From positions 1 through 42,403 of the forward strand of contig JAHFJU010000005.1 of the NCBI GenBank assembly GCA_023245725.1: DNA of 42,403 nucleotides, read 5' to 3'. Positions 8,490 to 15,692 of the stretch are shown piece by piece. Source of the stretch: Candidatus Peregrinibacteria bacterium. Its GTDB lineage: Bacteria; Patescibacteriota; Gracilibacteria; UBA1369; UM-FILTER-53-11. Positions within the stretch are counted from its first letter, which is position 1. Each line of letters begins with the position of its first letter. The notes under the pieces were generated by a model. That model was not told the origin of the DNA, ran no database searches, and saw only the letters and a list, made by a program, of their open reading frames with translations. Position numbers and translations under genes: made by a program.

Positions 8490-9084
8490 GAAAACTCAAA
8501 CAACATCAAGCGCAGAGTCGATTGAAAAATCACGACCACAACTCGAAAAAAATGTGCGCTCTTTAATTGAGGCGATCGGCGAAAACAATTCACGAGAAGG
8601 ATTACAAGACACACCGCGCCGTGTAGTCGACGCTCTTTCAAAAATTTTTAGCGGATACGGACAAGATCCCAAAAAAATAGCTACGACATTCAATGCAGAA
8701 AACTACGACGAAATGATTGTGATGAAAGACATAGAATTTTACAGTTCATGCGAACACCACATGTTACCTTTTTTCGGAAAAGCCTACATCGGCTACATTC
8801 CGAATAAAAAAATAATCGGCCTTTCGAAAATTCCGCGCGTGGTCGATATTTTCGCTCGCAGACTACAAAATCAGGAACGCCTAACTATGGAAATCGCCGA
8901 GACTCTTCGTGAGTTAATAGACCCGCGCGGCGTTGGAGTGGTTATTGAGGCCGAACATTTGTGCGTAAAATCGCGTGGCGTAGAAAAGCAAAACGCAAAA
9001 GTCGTGACATCTGCAATGCTTGGATTATTTAAGAAAAAACTCAACACGCGCAACGAATTTCTAAGGCTCATTAATCACGCATAA
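8476..9084 (+). CDS. folE: GTP cyclohydrolase I
   Basis: FolE opens GTP to 7,8-dihydroneopterin triphosphate, the first step toward folate or queuosine-type pterins. The start is the ATG at 8476 inside the pdxT 3' end, giving 202 residues. Zn ligands are C92 and H95 in SCEHHMLPFFGKA and C163 in EAEHLCVKSRG. Substrate motifs GLSKIPRVVDIFARRLQ and QERLT are intact, as is the C-terminal TSAMLGLF. The N-terminal ~25 residues are a polar tail. It is the middle gene of pdxT-folE-recR (18 bp to recR). No other folate gene is visible here, so the end product cannot be told. Confidence 0.96.
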   Translation: MQKNKKTQTTSSAESIEKSRPQLEKNVRSLIEAIGENNSREGLQDTPRRVVDALSKIFSGYGQDPKKIATTFNAENYDEMIVMKDIEFYSSCEHHMLPFFGKAYIGYIPNKKIIGLSKIPRVVDIFARRLQNQERLTMEIAETLRELIDPRGVGVVIEAEHLCVKSRGVEKQNAKVVTSAMLGLFKKKLNTRNEFLRLINHA

Positions 9085-9102
9085 TAGCTATCTGCAAAAG
9101 CC

Positions 9103-9708
9103 ATGCTGCCAAAATCTATTCAAAAAGTAGTGGAAAATTTAAGCAAACTTCCGGGAATTGGCAAAAAAACCGCGCAACGGTATGCCTATTTTTTGTTACG
9201 TTCTCACAAAGGTCTCGCGCGCGAACTTGGCGACTCACTAATGAAAATGGGCGAGGAAATGCAGCTATGCACAGAATGCTACCTTCTTAGCGACAGCGCG
9301 CTTTGTATAATCTGCAAAAACATGCACCGCGAAAAATCGCTTATTTGCGTTGTAGAAAGCGTATTCGATGCAGAAGCTATTGAACGCTCAGGGGAGTTTA
9401 AAGGAGTCTATCATGTTCTTCACGGACGAATTTCTCCGCTTGAAGGAACAATGCCCGACGACTTAAAAATTCCCGAACTTATTTCGCGAATTGAAAAGAA
9501 AATTCTAGAGAATGAACCGCTCGAAATTATTCTTGCCACGAATCCGTCGAGCGAAGGCGAGGCGACCGCAATTTATTTGCATCAACTTCTAAAACCGCTT
9601 GGCGTTTCTGTCACACGAATTGCAACTGGAATTCCAATCGGCGCAGATCTTGAGTACGCCGACGAAGTGACACTTGCGCGCGCTATGAAGGGCAGGCATT
9701 TGTTTTAA
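9103..9708 (+). CDS. recR: Recombination protein RecR
   Basis: RecR works with RecO/RecF in loading RecA at gaps. At 201 residues it has the family length. It has the N-terminal helix-hairpin-helix (LSKLPGIGKKTAQRYAYFLL), the four-cysteine zinc finger (CTEC at about 56-59 and CIIC about nine residues later), a Toprim region (ICVVESVFDAEAIE), and the conserved ending GADLEYADEVTLARAMKGR. Compared with many RecR proteins the zinc-finger loop reads YLLSDSAL. It is last in the pdxT-folE-recR run and its stop overlaps the convergent ispE stop by 4 bp. Confidence 0.96.
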   Translation: MLPKSIQKVVENLSKLPGIGKKTAQRYAYFLLRSHKGLARELGDSLMKMGEEMQLCTECYLLSDSALCIICKNMHREKSLICVVESVFDAEAIERSGEFKGVYHVLHGRISPLEGTMPDDLKIPELISRIEKKILENEPLEIILATNPSSEGEATAIYLHQLLKPLGVSVTRIATGIPIGADLEYADEVTLARAMKGRHLF

Positions 9709-10652
9709 TTCACCGCAAATATTCTAACGCGTGCCCCGCCTGAGCCGGCTAATAACGTACGTAGAAAGTTTTCAGTATTGGCATGATTATCAGTTTGATC
9801 ATTTTCGACCATGCTCTCGACTAAATCAAAATCATTATGTAACGAATCTAACATTTTAGTTGTATCGCCATATTTAAGAGCCTCAATAAAAAAATCAGTC
9901 TTGTGAATATTAAACCCACAATTAAAAAGATTCAGACTTTTATAAGCATCTTCTGTAAACGTCTCAACACCGGTTTGAATAACAGCGCAATCAAGAAACT
10001 CTGCAGCAGAATTAAGAGGAGTTAGAACTTCACCAAAGTGCGTCGACAACTGAGTGCCTCCATTTATAAAGAAAGAAACGTCCATACCAATGAGTCGCGC
10101 AATTTCAAAGAGTACACAACGTGGAGCATGACAGCGCTCGACATCGGTAATATTGCCAGTGTCTACAGTGCAACAATTCACGCCGTATGCACTTACAAGT
10201 ATCTTTAATGCCGCAGCAGCATCGCTTGAACCACCACCAAGCCCTGAACACATCGGAATGTTTTTCGTAATAGAAAAGTGTCCGTAGACTCTTTTATCAA
10301 ACTTCTCCTCGAAAAGTTTTATGGCTTTTACAAGAGTGTTATTTTCATTAAATTTAAGTAGAGGATTCGTAGAGAAAAAAGTTACATTCTGATTATTGCC
10401 AGCTTGATCCGACGAATTTACCTCTGTCGAATTCACATGATTTATGGCCTTTTCAAATGTAATCACATCAAAAAGCGAAGGAATCTCGTGCACTACCGAT
10501 TGGATTTCATGATATCCAGACTCCGTTTTTTTCAACACATCTAGAGTCAAATTAACCTTTGCAGAAGCCAGAATAGAATAAACACCCGCATCGTTTAATT
10601 TTCCAATAGCATGTCGAATATCTGACAGTTGAGAGGTTATATTTTTATGCAT
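9705..10652 (-). CDS. ispE: 4-diphosphocytidyl-2-C-methyl-D-erythritol kinase
   Basis: IspE phosphorylates CDP-methylerythritol in the MEP pathway. The 315-residue protein shows the GHMP-kinase pattern: SAKVNLTLDVLKKTESGYHEI near residue 30, the ATP loop IPMCSGLGGGSSDAAAAL, and a C-terminal glycine motif LAGSGGARVRIF, a slightly changed version of the usual SGSG(P/G). Extra loops around residues 75-90 and 170-190 (NITDVERCHAPRC) make it longer than average and unusually cysteine-rich. Its ATG at 10652 overlaps the ispDF stop by 8 bp, so it is the last gene of the ispG-dxr-ispDF-ispE operon. Confidence 0.92.
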   Translation of the reverse strand: MHKNITSQLSDIRHAIGKLNDAGVYSILASAKVNLTLDVLKKTESGYHEIQSVVHEIPSLFDVITFEKAINHVNSTEVNSSDQAGNNQNVTFFSTNPLLKFNENNTLVKAIKLFEEKFDKRVYGHFSITKNIPMCSGLGGGSSDAAAALKILVSAYGVNCCTVDTGNITDVERCHAPRCVLFEIARLIGMDVSFFINGGTQLSTHFGEVLTPLNSAAEFLDCAVIQTGVETFTEDAYKSLNLFNCGFNIHKTDFFIEALKYGDTTKMLDSLHNDFDLVESMVENDQTDNHANTENFLRTLLAGSGGARVRIFAVN

Positions 10653-11820
10653 GTCGAAGAAGTATTGAAGCTATACATTTTAGTGCTTTGCCTTTCCCAA
10701 ATTCGGAGTGATTTTTGCCGGTCGTTGCCGTAATACCAATCCTCTCGACAGGAAGCTCAAGAATTTTTGATAGCGAATCTCTCATCGCAGCAGCATGTAC
10801 ATCTATTTTAGGGTAGCTGCCCTCTAAACTTAATGACAGGTGTGCAACTCTCAAAAAAACTTTCTTTGATTTTTTCATAATCACCTTTAAATATTGCGCG
10901 CTGTCTGTAATGCCATCTTCACACATTGCGGTCGCAAATGTTCCAAGCGACCCACCACCTAGTGCGCTAGAAAGCGCATTTGCAATTGAGTGCACTACAA
11001 CATCGCCGTCAGAATCCGCATCAAACGCAAATTCAGATTCAATTTTTACCCCTCCAAGAACAAGAGGTTTTTGGCTTTCTATAAGCGTATGGCTATCTTC
11101 ACCGAGGCCGATTGCGGTTATTAGCCCGTTAAGCATATCGAGATCAGCCTTCGAAGTGATTTTTCTATTGTACTCATTTGCCAGTACGACAACCGTTTTC
11201 TTTCCAGTAAATTGAACCACTGCAATATCGTCGGTAAAAACTTTTTGAGTCTTTCCAAGAGTATCGATCAACTCAACAATCTCGTTATACTCTAAAGCAT
11301 TTACGGCCTGCGGAGTCTCCATTTCAAAAACATTGATTCGCGGAATATCGTCTTCGACTAAAAACGATCCATTTCCAATTTCGGCTACAATTTTTTTCAA
11401 ACTCGACGCGACAGGACGACCAACGCCTGCACCAACAACTCCTCTTACACAAGCCTTAATACAGCGACCAATCTCATCTTCAGACGAAAGAGGATTCGCC
11501 CCATTTAGCATCACAAAAATATCACGTTTTGTAATATGATTTTTATCGTAAACATGACGTGTTAGTTTAAGCGAAGTTTCAAATCGAGTGTTTCCACCAA
11601 CGATTATAGTAAACGGTTTCGTGAGCCGTTTTGTACACAATTCTTCAATTCTAGTTTTATCACCAGCCCTACACGCAACATGAACCGAGTTGATTCTCGT
11701 GGTTGCCTCACACAAAATAAGCACATGCTCAATAACTGTCATTCCCCACAACGGCGCGAAAATTTTATTTTCGCCAAATCGAGAAGAGGAGCCGGCAGCA
11801 AGAATGAGTGCGTAATTCAT
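10645..11820 (-). CDS. ispDF: Bifunctional IspD/IspF (CDP-ME synthase and MEcPP synthase)
   Basis: Residues 1-225 are an IspD cytidylyltransferase domain (LILAAGSSSRFG at 4-15, ETPQAVNALE at 168-177, TDDIAVV at 196). Residues about 233-391 are IspF, with predicted metal ligands D242 and H244 (in GEDSHTL) and H277 (in SDGDVVVHSIANAL), and a C-terminal TATTGKNHSEFGKG in place of the usual KATT.E.LGF.GR. The fusion links the step before and the step after IspE. The IspD half is diverged: the usual HDAARP is LNGANP (residues 106-111), replacing the conserved Asp and Arg. The ATG shares ATGA with the dxr stop. Activity of the IspD half is therefore less certain than its family. Confidence 0.9.
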   Translation of the reverse strand: MNYALILAAGSSSRFGENKIFAPLWGMTVIEHVLILCEATTRINSVHVACRAGDKTRIEELCTKRLTKPFTIIVGGNTRFETSLKLTRHVYDKNHITKRDIFVMLNGANPLSSEDEIGRCIKACVRGVVGAGVGRPVASSLKKIVAEIGNGSFLVEDDIPRINVFEMETPQAVNALEYNEIVELIDTLGKTQKVFTDDIAVVQFTGKKTVVVLANEYNRKITSKADLDMLNGLITAIGLGEDSHTLIESQKPLVLGGVKIESEFAFDADSDGDVVVHSIANALSSALGGGSLGTFATAMCEDGITDSAQYLKVIMKKSKKVFLRVAHLSLSLEGSYPKIDVHAAAMRDSLSKILELPVERIGITATTGKNHSEFGKGKALKCIASILLRHA

Positions 11821-12899
11821 GTAAGAAGATTAATAAAAGGAATCGCTCCATTTAAAAAATTATTAACCGCTAATTCGTTCTTGGCGCAGAATTCAGCACA
11901 AGCAACATCGCCACGGGGAGCAAGCTCAATCGAGTGAGAAATCGCGGGAAAAACGCCATTGTCGACATATTTAAAATCAACATTCGCCATATCATCGATA
12001 ATTATAGGCAACTGCGGAGCGTACTGCTCAACCGATACGCCGTCAGCCATTACGGTAAGTGCATAGGTAATTGCAGAACGCATATCAGGCGGATACACTA
12101 CCCACTTTTTCTCTCCATTTAGAAATTCGACGCCAGCATGCACATAACTTTTTCGATCAACGAGAACATTTATTTTAGAAACGGAAATATTAAAAAACCG
12201 AGCACATTCTATTACCTCAAACGCCTTGTTTACCAAAGTCGCGCTATCGATAGAAATCTTTTTTCCCATTTTCCAAGTAGGGTGATTAAGTGCTTGTTCA
12301 CGGCTTACAACCGCCAACTGTTCACGAGAAAAACCGAAAAAAGGCCCTCCGGACGCAGTGATAGTAACCGACTTCAATTCGTTAATTTTCCTATAACACA
12401 AAAAAGGAATTACCGACTGGCCACTGATAATTCTGCAATTACATTCTCCGCCCACTAGATTTTCACACCTCAACAGTTGCCACAAGCCACACGCCTCGGA
12501 ATCTAGCGGCACAATTTTTGCCCCCCTTTCATTTGCCAATTTCATAAACTCAACTCCTCTCATAACCATAGATTCTTTGTTCGCCAAGAATACGGTTTTC
12601 CCTGACTCAATTGCCGCCTTCGTAAGTTCAACGCCAGCAGTTCCAGAAATTGCATTAACAACATATTCAACATCATCATTATTAACAAAATCGCACATTT
12701 TTTTAACAGGATTTTCATCCGACGAAACGCACAATGAATACCGCGGCCTCCACTCACGCTGCTGCTCTTCAAACAGCTTTTGCGGCTTATTACAGACCAA
12801 ACCCACAACATCATAAATATCCTCTAAAAATCGCAGACACTGAAGCACCTGCGTTCCTACCGAACCGGTTGATCCAAAAATGGCAATCTTCTTTCTCAT
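11817..12899 (-). CDS. dxr: 1-deoxy-D-xylulose 5-phosphate reductoisomerase
   Basis: DXR converts DXP to MEP using NADPH and a divalent metal. The 360-residue protein has the NADPH fold IFGSTGSVGTQVLQ (7-20), the conserved LANKESMV, the metal/substrate motif DSE (here LDSEACGLWQ rather than DSEHNAIFQ), TASGGPF, and HPTWKMGKKISIDSATLVNKAFEVIE, which carries the N-K-x-x-E metal site. It ends in TGA, which is clear evidence that UGA is a stop here. It lies 2 bp after ispG and shares ATGA with ispDF, so translation is probably coupled through the operon. Confidence 0.94.
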   Translation of the reverse strand: MRKKIAIFGSTGSVGTQVLQCLRFLEDIYDVVGLVCNKPQKLFEEQQREWRPRYSLCVSSDENPVKKMCDFVNNDDVEYVVNAISGTAGVELTKAAIESGKTVFLANKESMVMRGVEFMKLANERGAKIVPLDSEACGLWQLLRCENLVGGECNCRIISGQSVIPFLCYRKINELKSVTITASGGPFFGFSREQLAVVSREQALNHPTWKMGKKISIDSATLVNKAFEVIECARFFNISVSKINVLVDRKSYVHAGVEFLNGEKKWVVYPPDMRSAITYALTVMADGVSVEQYAPQLPIIIDDMANVDFKYVDNGVFPAISHSIELAPRGDVACAEFCAKNELAVNNFLNGAIPFINLLT

Positions 12900-12901
12900 A
12901 T

Positions 12902-14125
12902 TTATTTCGTAGAAGAAGTTAAAAAATACAAATCGAGCATGCTCAAAAAATCCGCCTCAATTTGATCGACTGTACCTATCAACGTTCGCGCGACATTACC
13001 ATCTATAAAAACAATCGCGCGCGGCTCTTCACTTCTTCCGGGAAAACTTAGAGCTATGTCGGCATTCCGAGATTCTCCCGGACCGTTTACCACACACCCC
13101 ATTACCGCAATTTTCTTCTCGCACGCGCGCGAATCGATTTTTTTCCATACCTCAATTCGCGACGATACAAATTCATTCACGCGTGAAACAACGCGCTGAA
13201 ATGCCAAATTCTCCGCGCGCCCACATCCGGGACAACTCGTAACACGTGGAATAAAATCCACGAGCCCCAATGACTGCAAAATTGCGCGCGCAACATCAAT
13301 TTCTTGAGTGCGTTTAGTAGATTGCGTAGGCGTAAGCGAAACTCGAATTGTGTCTCCAATGCCGCCTGCAAGAATCTTCGACATCGCAACCGTACTTGAA
13401 ACAATCGCCGGAACAGCAACTCCGGCCTCGGTAAGCCCGATATGCAAAGGATAGCTGCACAAAGCAGCCAAACGACGATTCACCTCAACACACGTCGCGA
13501 CATCAGACGCCTTAATACTAACAATAATTTTATCTCCACAAAGCCCCAAATCGCACGCCCTAGTAGCCGACGAAAGAGCACTTTCAACAAGCGAATTTAT
13601 ATATACATCACGAGCAGAAATAGGATTTTTCAGCCCAGCGTTAGTCGCCATATTTCGTGTCAACAACTCAGAATCGAGCGACCCGCCGTTTACGCCGATA
13701 CGTATTGGCTTATCGAATTCACGTGCAATCGAAATAATCTCACTAAAATTTTTGTCATGCAAAATTCCACCACCGACGTTCCCTGGGTTAATCCTATATT
13801 TATCAAGAGCTACCGCACACGCAACGTACTTCTTTAACAGTACATGCCCGTTATAATGAAAATCCCCAACGATTGGTGCTGTGCAGCCACTGTCTCGAAT
13901 CCTCTTAATTATTTCAGGAACAGCTAAAGCAGCAGCGTCGTTATTTACAGTACAGCGAACAATTTCAGAACCAGCTTGCGCAAGCTCAATTATTTGTGCA
14001 GTTGTCGCAGCAATATCGGCGGTATCGGTGTTAGTCATCGACTGAACACGAATTGGAAACTTAGAACCAATACCGACTGTGCCCACGAAAACCGAATGTG
14101 TAGTTCGGCGTATAGAGTGAGTCAT
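12902..14125 (-). CDS. ispG: 4-hydroxy-3-methylbut-2-en-1-yl diphosphate synthase
   Basis: IspG is the 4Fe-4S enzyme that reduces MEcPP to HMBPP. The conserved pieces are VGIGSKFPIRVQSMTNTDT near the start, VGDFHYNGH, NPGNVGG, and the cluster ligands in SCPGCGR and MGCVVNGPGESRNAD. I place the start at the ATG at 14125 (MTHSIRRTT). An ATG 15 bp upstream (14140) lies inside the -10 box of the only good promoter, so it should not be in the mRNA, and the shorter N-terminus fits the family. It is the first gene of the MEP operon. No dxs or ispH is in the window. Confidence 0.94.
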   Translation of the reverse strand: MTHSIRRTTHSVFVGTVGIGSKFPIRVQSMTNTDTADIAATTAQIIELAQAGSEIVRCTVNNDAAALAVPEIIKRIRDSGCTAPIVGDFHYNGHVLLKKYVACAVALDKYRINPGNVGGGILHDKNFSEIISIAREFDKPIRIGVNGGSLDSELLTRNMATNAGLKNPISARDVYINSLVESALSSATRACDLGLCGDKIIVSIKASDVATCVEVNRRLAALCSYPLHIGLTEAGVAVPAIVSSTVAMSKILAGGIGDTIRVSLTPTQSTKRTQEIDVARAILQSLGLVDFIPRVTSCPGCGRAENLAFQRVVSRVNEFVSSRIEVWKKIDSRACEKKIAVMGCVVNGPGESRNADIALSFPGRSEEPRAIVFIDGNVARTLIGTVDQIEADFLSMLDLYFLTSSTK

Positions 14126-14138
14126 ATCTCGAGTTGCC

Positions 14139-14167
14139 ATATTACGAACCGTTCAAAGAAGTGTCAA
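14139..14167 (-). promoter_or_regulatory. Promoter of the MEP operon (ispG)
   Basis: On the minus strand a perfect TTGACA (14167-14162) is followed, after exactly 17 bp, by TAATAT (14144-14139). The start point should fall near 14132, giving a leader of about 6 nt to the ATG at 14125. The -10 overlaps the upstream ATG at 14140. Confidence 0.75.
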
Positions 14168-14174
14168 ATAACTG

Positions 14175-14205
14175 GTTGACTTTGCCCTTTTAGATACCCT
14201 AATAT
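14175..14205 (+). promoter_or_regulatory. Divergent promoter of infC
   Basis: TTGACT (14175-14180) precedes TAATAT (14200-14205) by 19 bp; CTAATA one base earlier also fits. The two -35 boxes for ispG and infC are only 7 bp apart on opposite strands. The first ATG (14211) lies 5 nt after the -10, so the infC transcript should start at or very close to that ATG. Confidence 0.6.
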
Positions 14206-14210
14206 TAAAC

Positions 14211-14225
14211 ATGAAACAGATTTAG
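14211..14225 (+). CDS. Four-codon leader mini-ORF in frame with infC
   Basis: ATG AAA CAG ATT TAG encodes MKQI and stops. It sits at the predicted 5' end of the infC mRNA and is in the same frame as infC, with no further stop between the TAG and the conserved IF3 sequence. It could be a true leader cistron, or the infC start followed by a readthrough or mutated codon. TAG acts as a normal stop elsewhere (the transporter at 5290, the cysteine desulfurase at 27506). Confidence 0.45.
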   Translation: MKQI

Positions 14226-14231
14226 TTCTTA

Positions 14232-14750
14232 ATTTTCACTTTTATCTCTAAATATTTCCGCCTCAACGATCGTATTCGCGCCCCAACTGTTCGTGTTATT
14301 GACGAGAAAGAAGAAATGATTGGCATAATGGCTATCGAAAAGGCTCTTGAGCTTGCCCGTTCGCAGGAGCTAGACCTTGTTGAAGTTGCTCCAAACGCGC
14401 GCCCTCCAGTTTGTAAGGTGCTAGATTTTGGTAAATTTTTATATAGACAAAAGAAACAGGAGCAGAAGCAGAAAAAAGGGACTAAACAAACCGAAGTAAA
14501 GTCGATTCGTATTTCTGTTCGTACCGACACACATGATCTCGAAGTTAAAGCGAATAAAATAAAGGATTTTGTCGAAAAACGAAACATGGTCAAGATTTCA
14601 CTTGTTATGCGTGGCCGTGAGCTGAGCCATCTCGACCTCGGATTTGAGAAAATAAAGAAGTTTGCAGAAATGCTAAAACCGTTTGCAAACCTTCAAGAAG
14701 GGCCGAAGAAACAGGGGAACACGATATTTTTGTTGGTTGCCCCACTGTAG
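14232..14750 (+). CDS. infC: Translation initiation factor IF-3 (non-canonical start)
   Basis: IF-3 binds the 30S subunit and checks the start codon. The conserved N-terminal motif FRLNDRIRAPTVRVID is encoded upstream of the first ATG (14316) of the long frame, so starting there would delete part of the N-domain. Between the in-frame TAG (14223) and that motif there is no ATG, GTG or TTG. The only candidates are ATT at 14232 and ATC at 14244, recalling the AUU start used for IF-3 autoregulation in E. coli. From ATT the protein is 172 residues, the usual family length. The C-domain (SIRISVRTDTHDLEVKANK, VMRGRELSHLDLG) is intact. It heads infC-rpmI-rplT. The exact start is uncertain. Confidence 0.9.
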   Translation: MFTFISKYFRLNDRIRAPTVRVIDEKEEMIGIMAIEKALELARSQELDLVEVAPNARPPVCKVLDFGKFLYRQKKQEQKQKKGTKQTEVKSIRISVRTDTHDLEVKANKIKDFVEKRNMVKISLVMRGRELSHLDLGFEKIKKFAEMLKPFANLQEGPKKQGNTIFLLVAPL

Positions 14751-14912
14751 AGAATTCCAATTATAAAATTCTACCTTTTCCACTTTTCTCAATCTATTAA
14801 TTTTCACAACTTTAAACTTCTAATCGCGCTTGAAAGTCTGTTATTATCTTTTGTTATTGCCTTTTTTAAGGCTCTTGTATAAAATCACAGCGCCCTAACT
14901 TCAAACTATACT

Positions 14913-15104
14913 ATGAAGCAAAAATCACACAAAGGAGCGGCGAAGCGAACGCGCAAGACAGGCTCAGGCAAATTTACCTTTCAGAAAGCCTCAAAACGCC
15001 ACCTCTTGACCCACAAGAGCAAACGTCAAAAGAAGCTCGATCGAACACGACTTGAGGTTCATTCAACCGATACGTACCGACTAGCAAGACTATTGCCTAA
15101 TTAA
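14913..15104 (+). CDS. rpmI: 50S ribosomal protein L35
   Basis: The 63-residue basic protein has the L35 layout: KQKSHKGAAKRTRKTGSGKF, then HLLTHKSKRQKKLDR. It follows infC by 162 bp. In that gap a TATAAA (14878-14883) may be a secondary promoter, giving a leader of about 20 nt, and a small GCCTT/AAGGC hairpin (14859-14872) lies just upstream. The TATACT that abuts the ATG directly is too close to serve as a -10. No Shine-Dalgarno sequence is visible. The order infC-rpmI-rplT is the classical one. Confidence 0.95.
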   Translation: MKQKSHKGAAKRTRKTGSGKFTFQKASKRHLLTHKSKRQKKLDRTRLEVHSTDTYRLARLLPN

Positions 15105-15193
15105 CGATCTGGCGTGTTTTGCAAAGAAAGACCCGTTATCTTTCTTTCAAATACAGCCAACTAACTCATTCCTATTCACTTAATCACTATTCT

Positions 15194-15541
15194 ATGAGAG
15201 TCAAAGGAGGCGTCATGACAAAAAAACGCCATAAGAAGATCCTCAAACGAGCAAAGGGTTTCCGCGACAAACGTTCAAACGTTTATAGCTTTGCCCGCCG
15301 CGCCGTATTGAAAGCAGGCCAAAACGCTTATGTAGGTCGAAAGATAAAAAAACGCGATTTCAGAACTCTTTGGATTGCACGTCTTACAGCAGCGCTAAAA
15401 CCACTTGGATTGCAATACAGCCGATTCATTTATATGGCTACTCGAAAGCAAATGCTCGTAAACCGAAAAATGCTTTCAGAATTGGCTATCAATGAGCCAA
15501 AAGTATTCGAACAAGTTGTAACATTCGTACAACAGAAATAA
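15194..15541 (+). CDS. rplT: 50S ribosomal protein L20
   Basis: L20 is an early assembly protein of the 50S subunit and in many bacteria represses its own operon. I start it at the ATG at 15194 because MRVKGGVMTKKRHKKILKR aligns with the family MxRVKxGxxxxxRHKKxLK. The AGGAGG just before the next ATG (15215) encodes the conserved KGG and should not be taken as its RBS. Landmarks are ARRAVLKAGQNAYVGRKIKKRDFRTLWIARL and YSRFI. The 115 residues match the family. An intrinsic terminator follows 35 bp after the stop. Confidence 0.94.
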   Translation: MRVKGGVMTKKRHKKILKRAKGFRDKRSNVYSFARRAVLKAGQNAYVGRKIKKRDFRTLWIARLTAALKPLGLQYSRFIYMATRKQMLVNRKMLSELAINEPKVFEQVVTFVQQK

Positions 15542-15576
15542 TCCTTTACAGGATTTACTCGCCGAAATTACAAAAG

Positions 15577-15597
15577 CCCCGTGAAAACGGGGTTTTT
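15577..15597 (+). terminator. Rho-independent terminator of infC-rpmI-rplT
   Basis: The stem CCCCGT / ACGGGG (15577-15582 with 15587-15592) has a GAAA loop and is followed by TTTTT. It is the clearest intrinsic terminator in the window. Confidence 0.9.
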
Positions 15598-15692
15598 CTG
15601 TAACAAATACAATCAAGCTCTGTACTAATATACCGAATGGCGCTTATAGTGACGGCTATTATCGCCTTAATCTCACTAACTTTATATCTCTT

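Noticed and set aside
11817..11819. Possible UGA-recoded genetic code, as in some CPR lineages
   Set aside because: dxr and the DUF167 gene end in TGA exactly after complete family C-termini, so UGA is a stop.
14859..14872. GCCTT/AAGGC hairpin as a terminator between infC and rpmI
   Set aside because: The stem is only 5 bp and there is no T-tract after it; it may at most be a weak attenuator.
14907..14912. TATACT directly before the rpmI ATG as its -10
   Set aside because: With zero spacing, transcription would begin inside the gene; TATAAA at 14878 is more plausible.
15204..15215. AGGAGG before the ATG at 15215 as RBS for L20
   Set aside because: The sequence encodes the conserved KGG of the L20 N-terminus; the start is at 15194.
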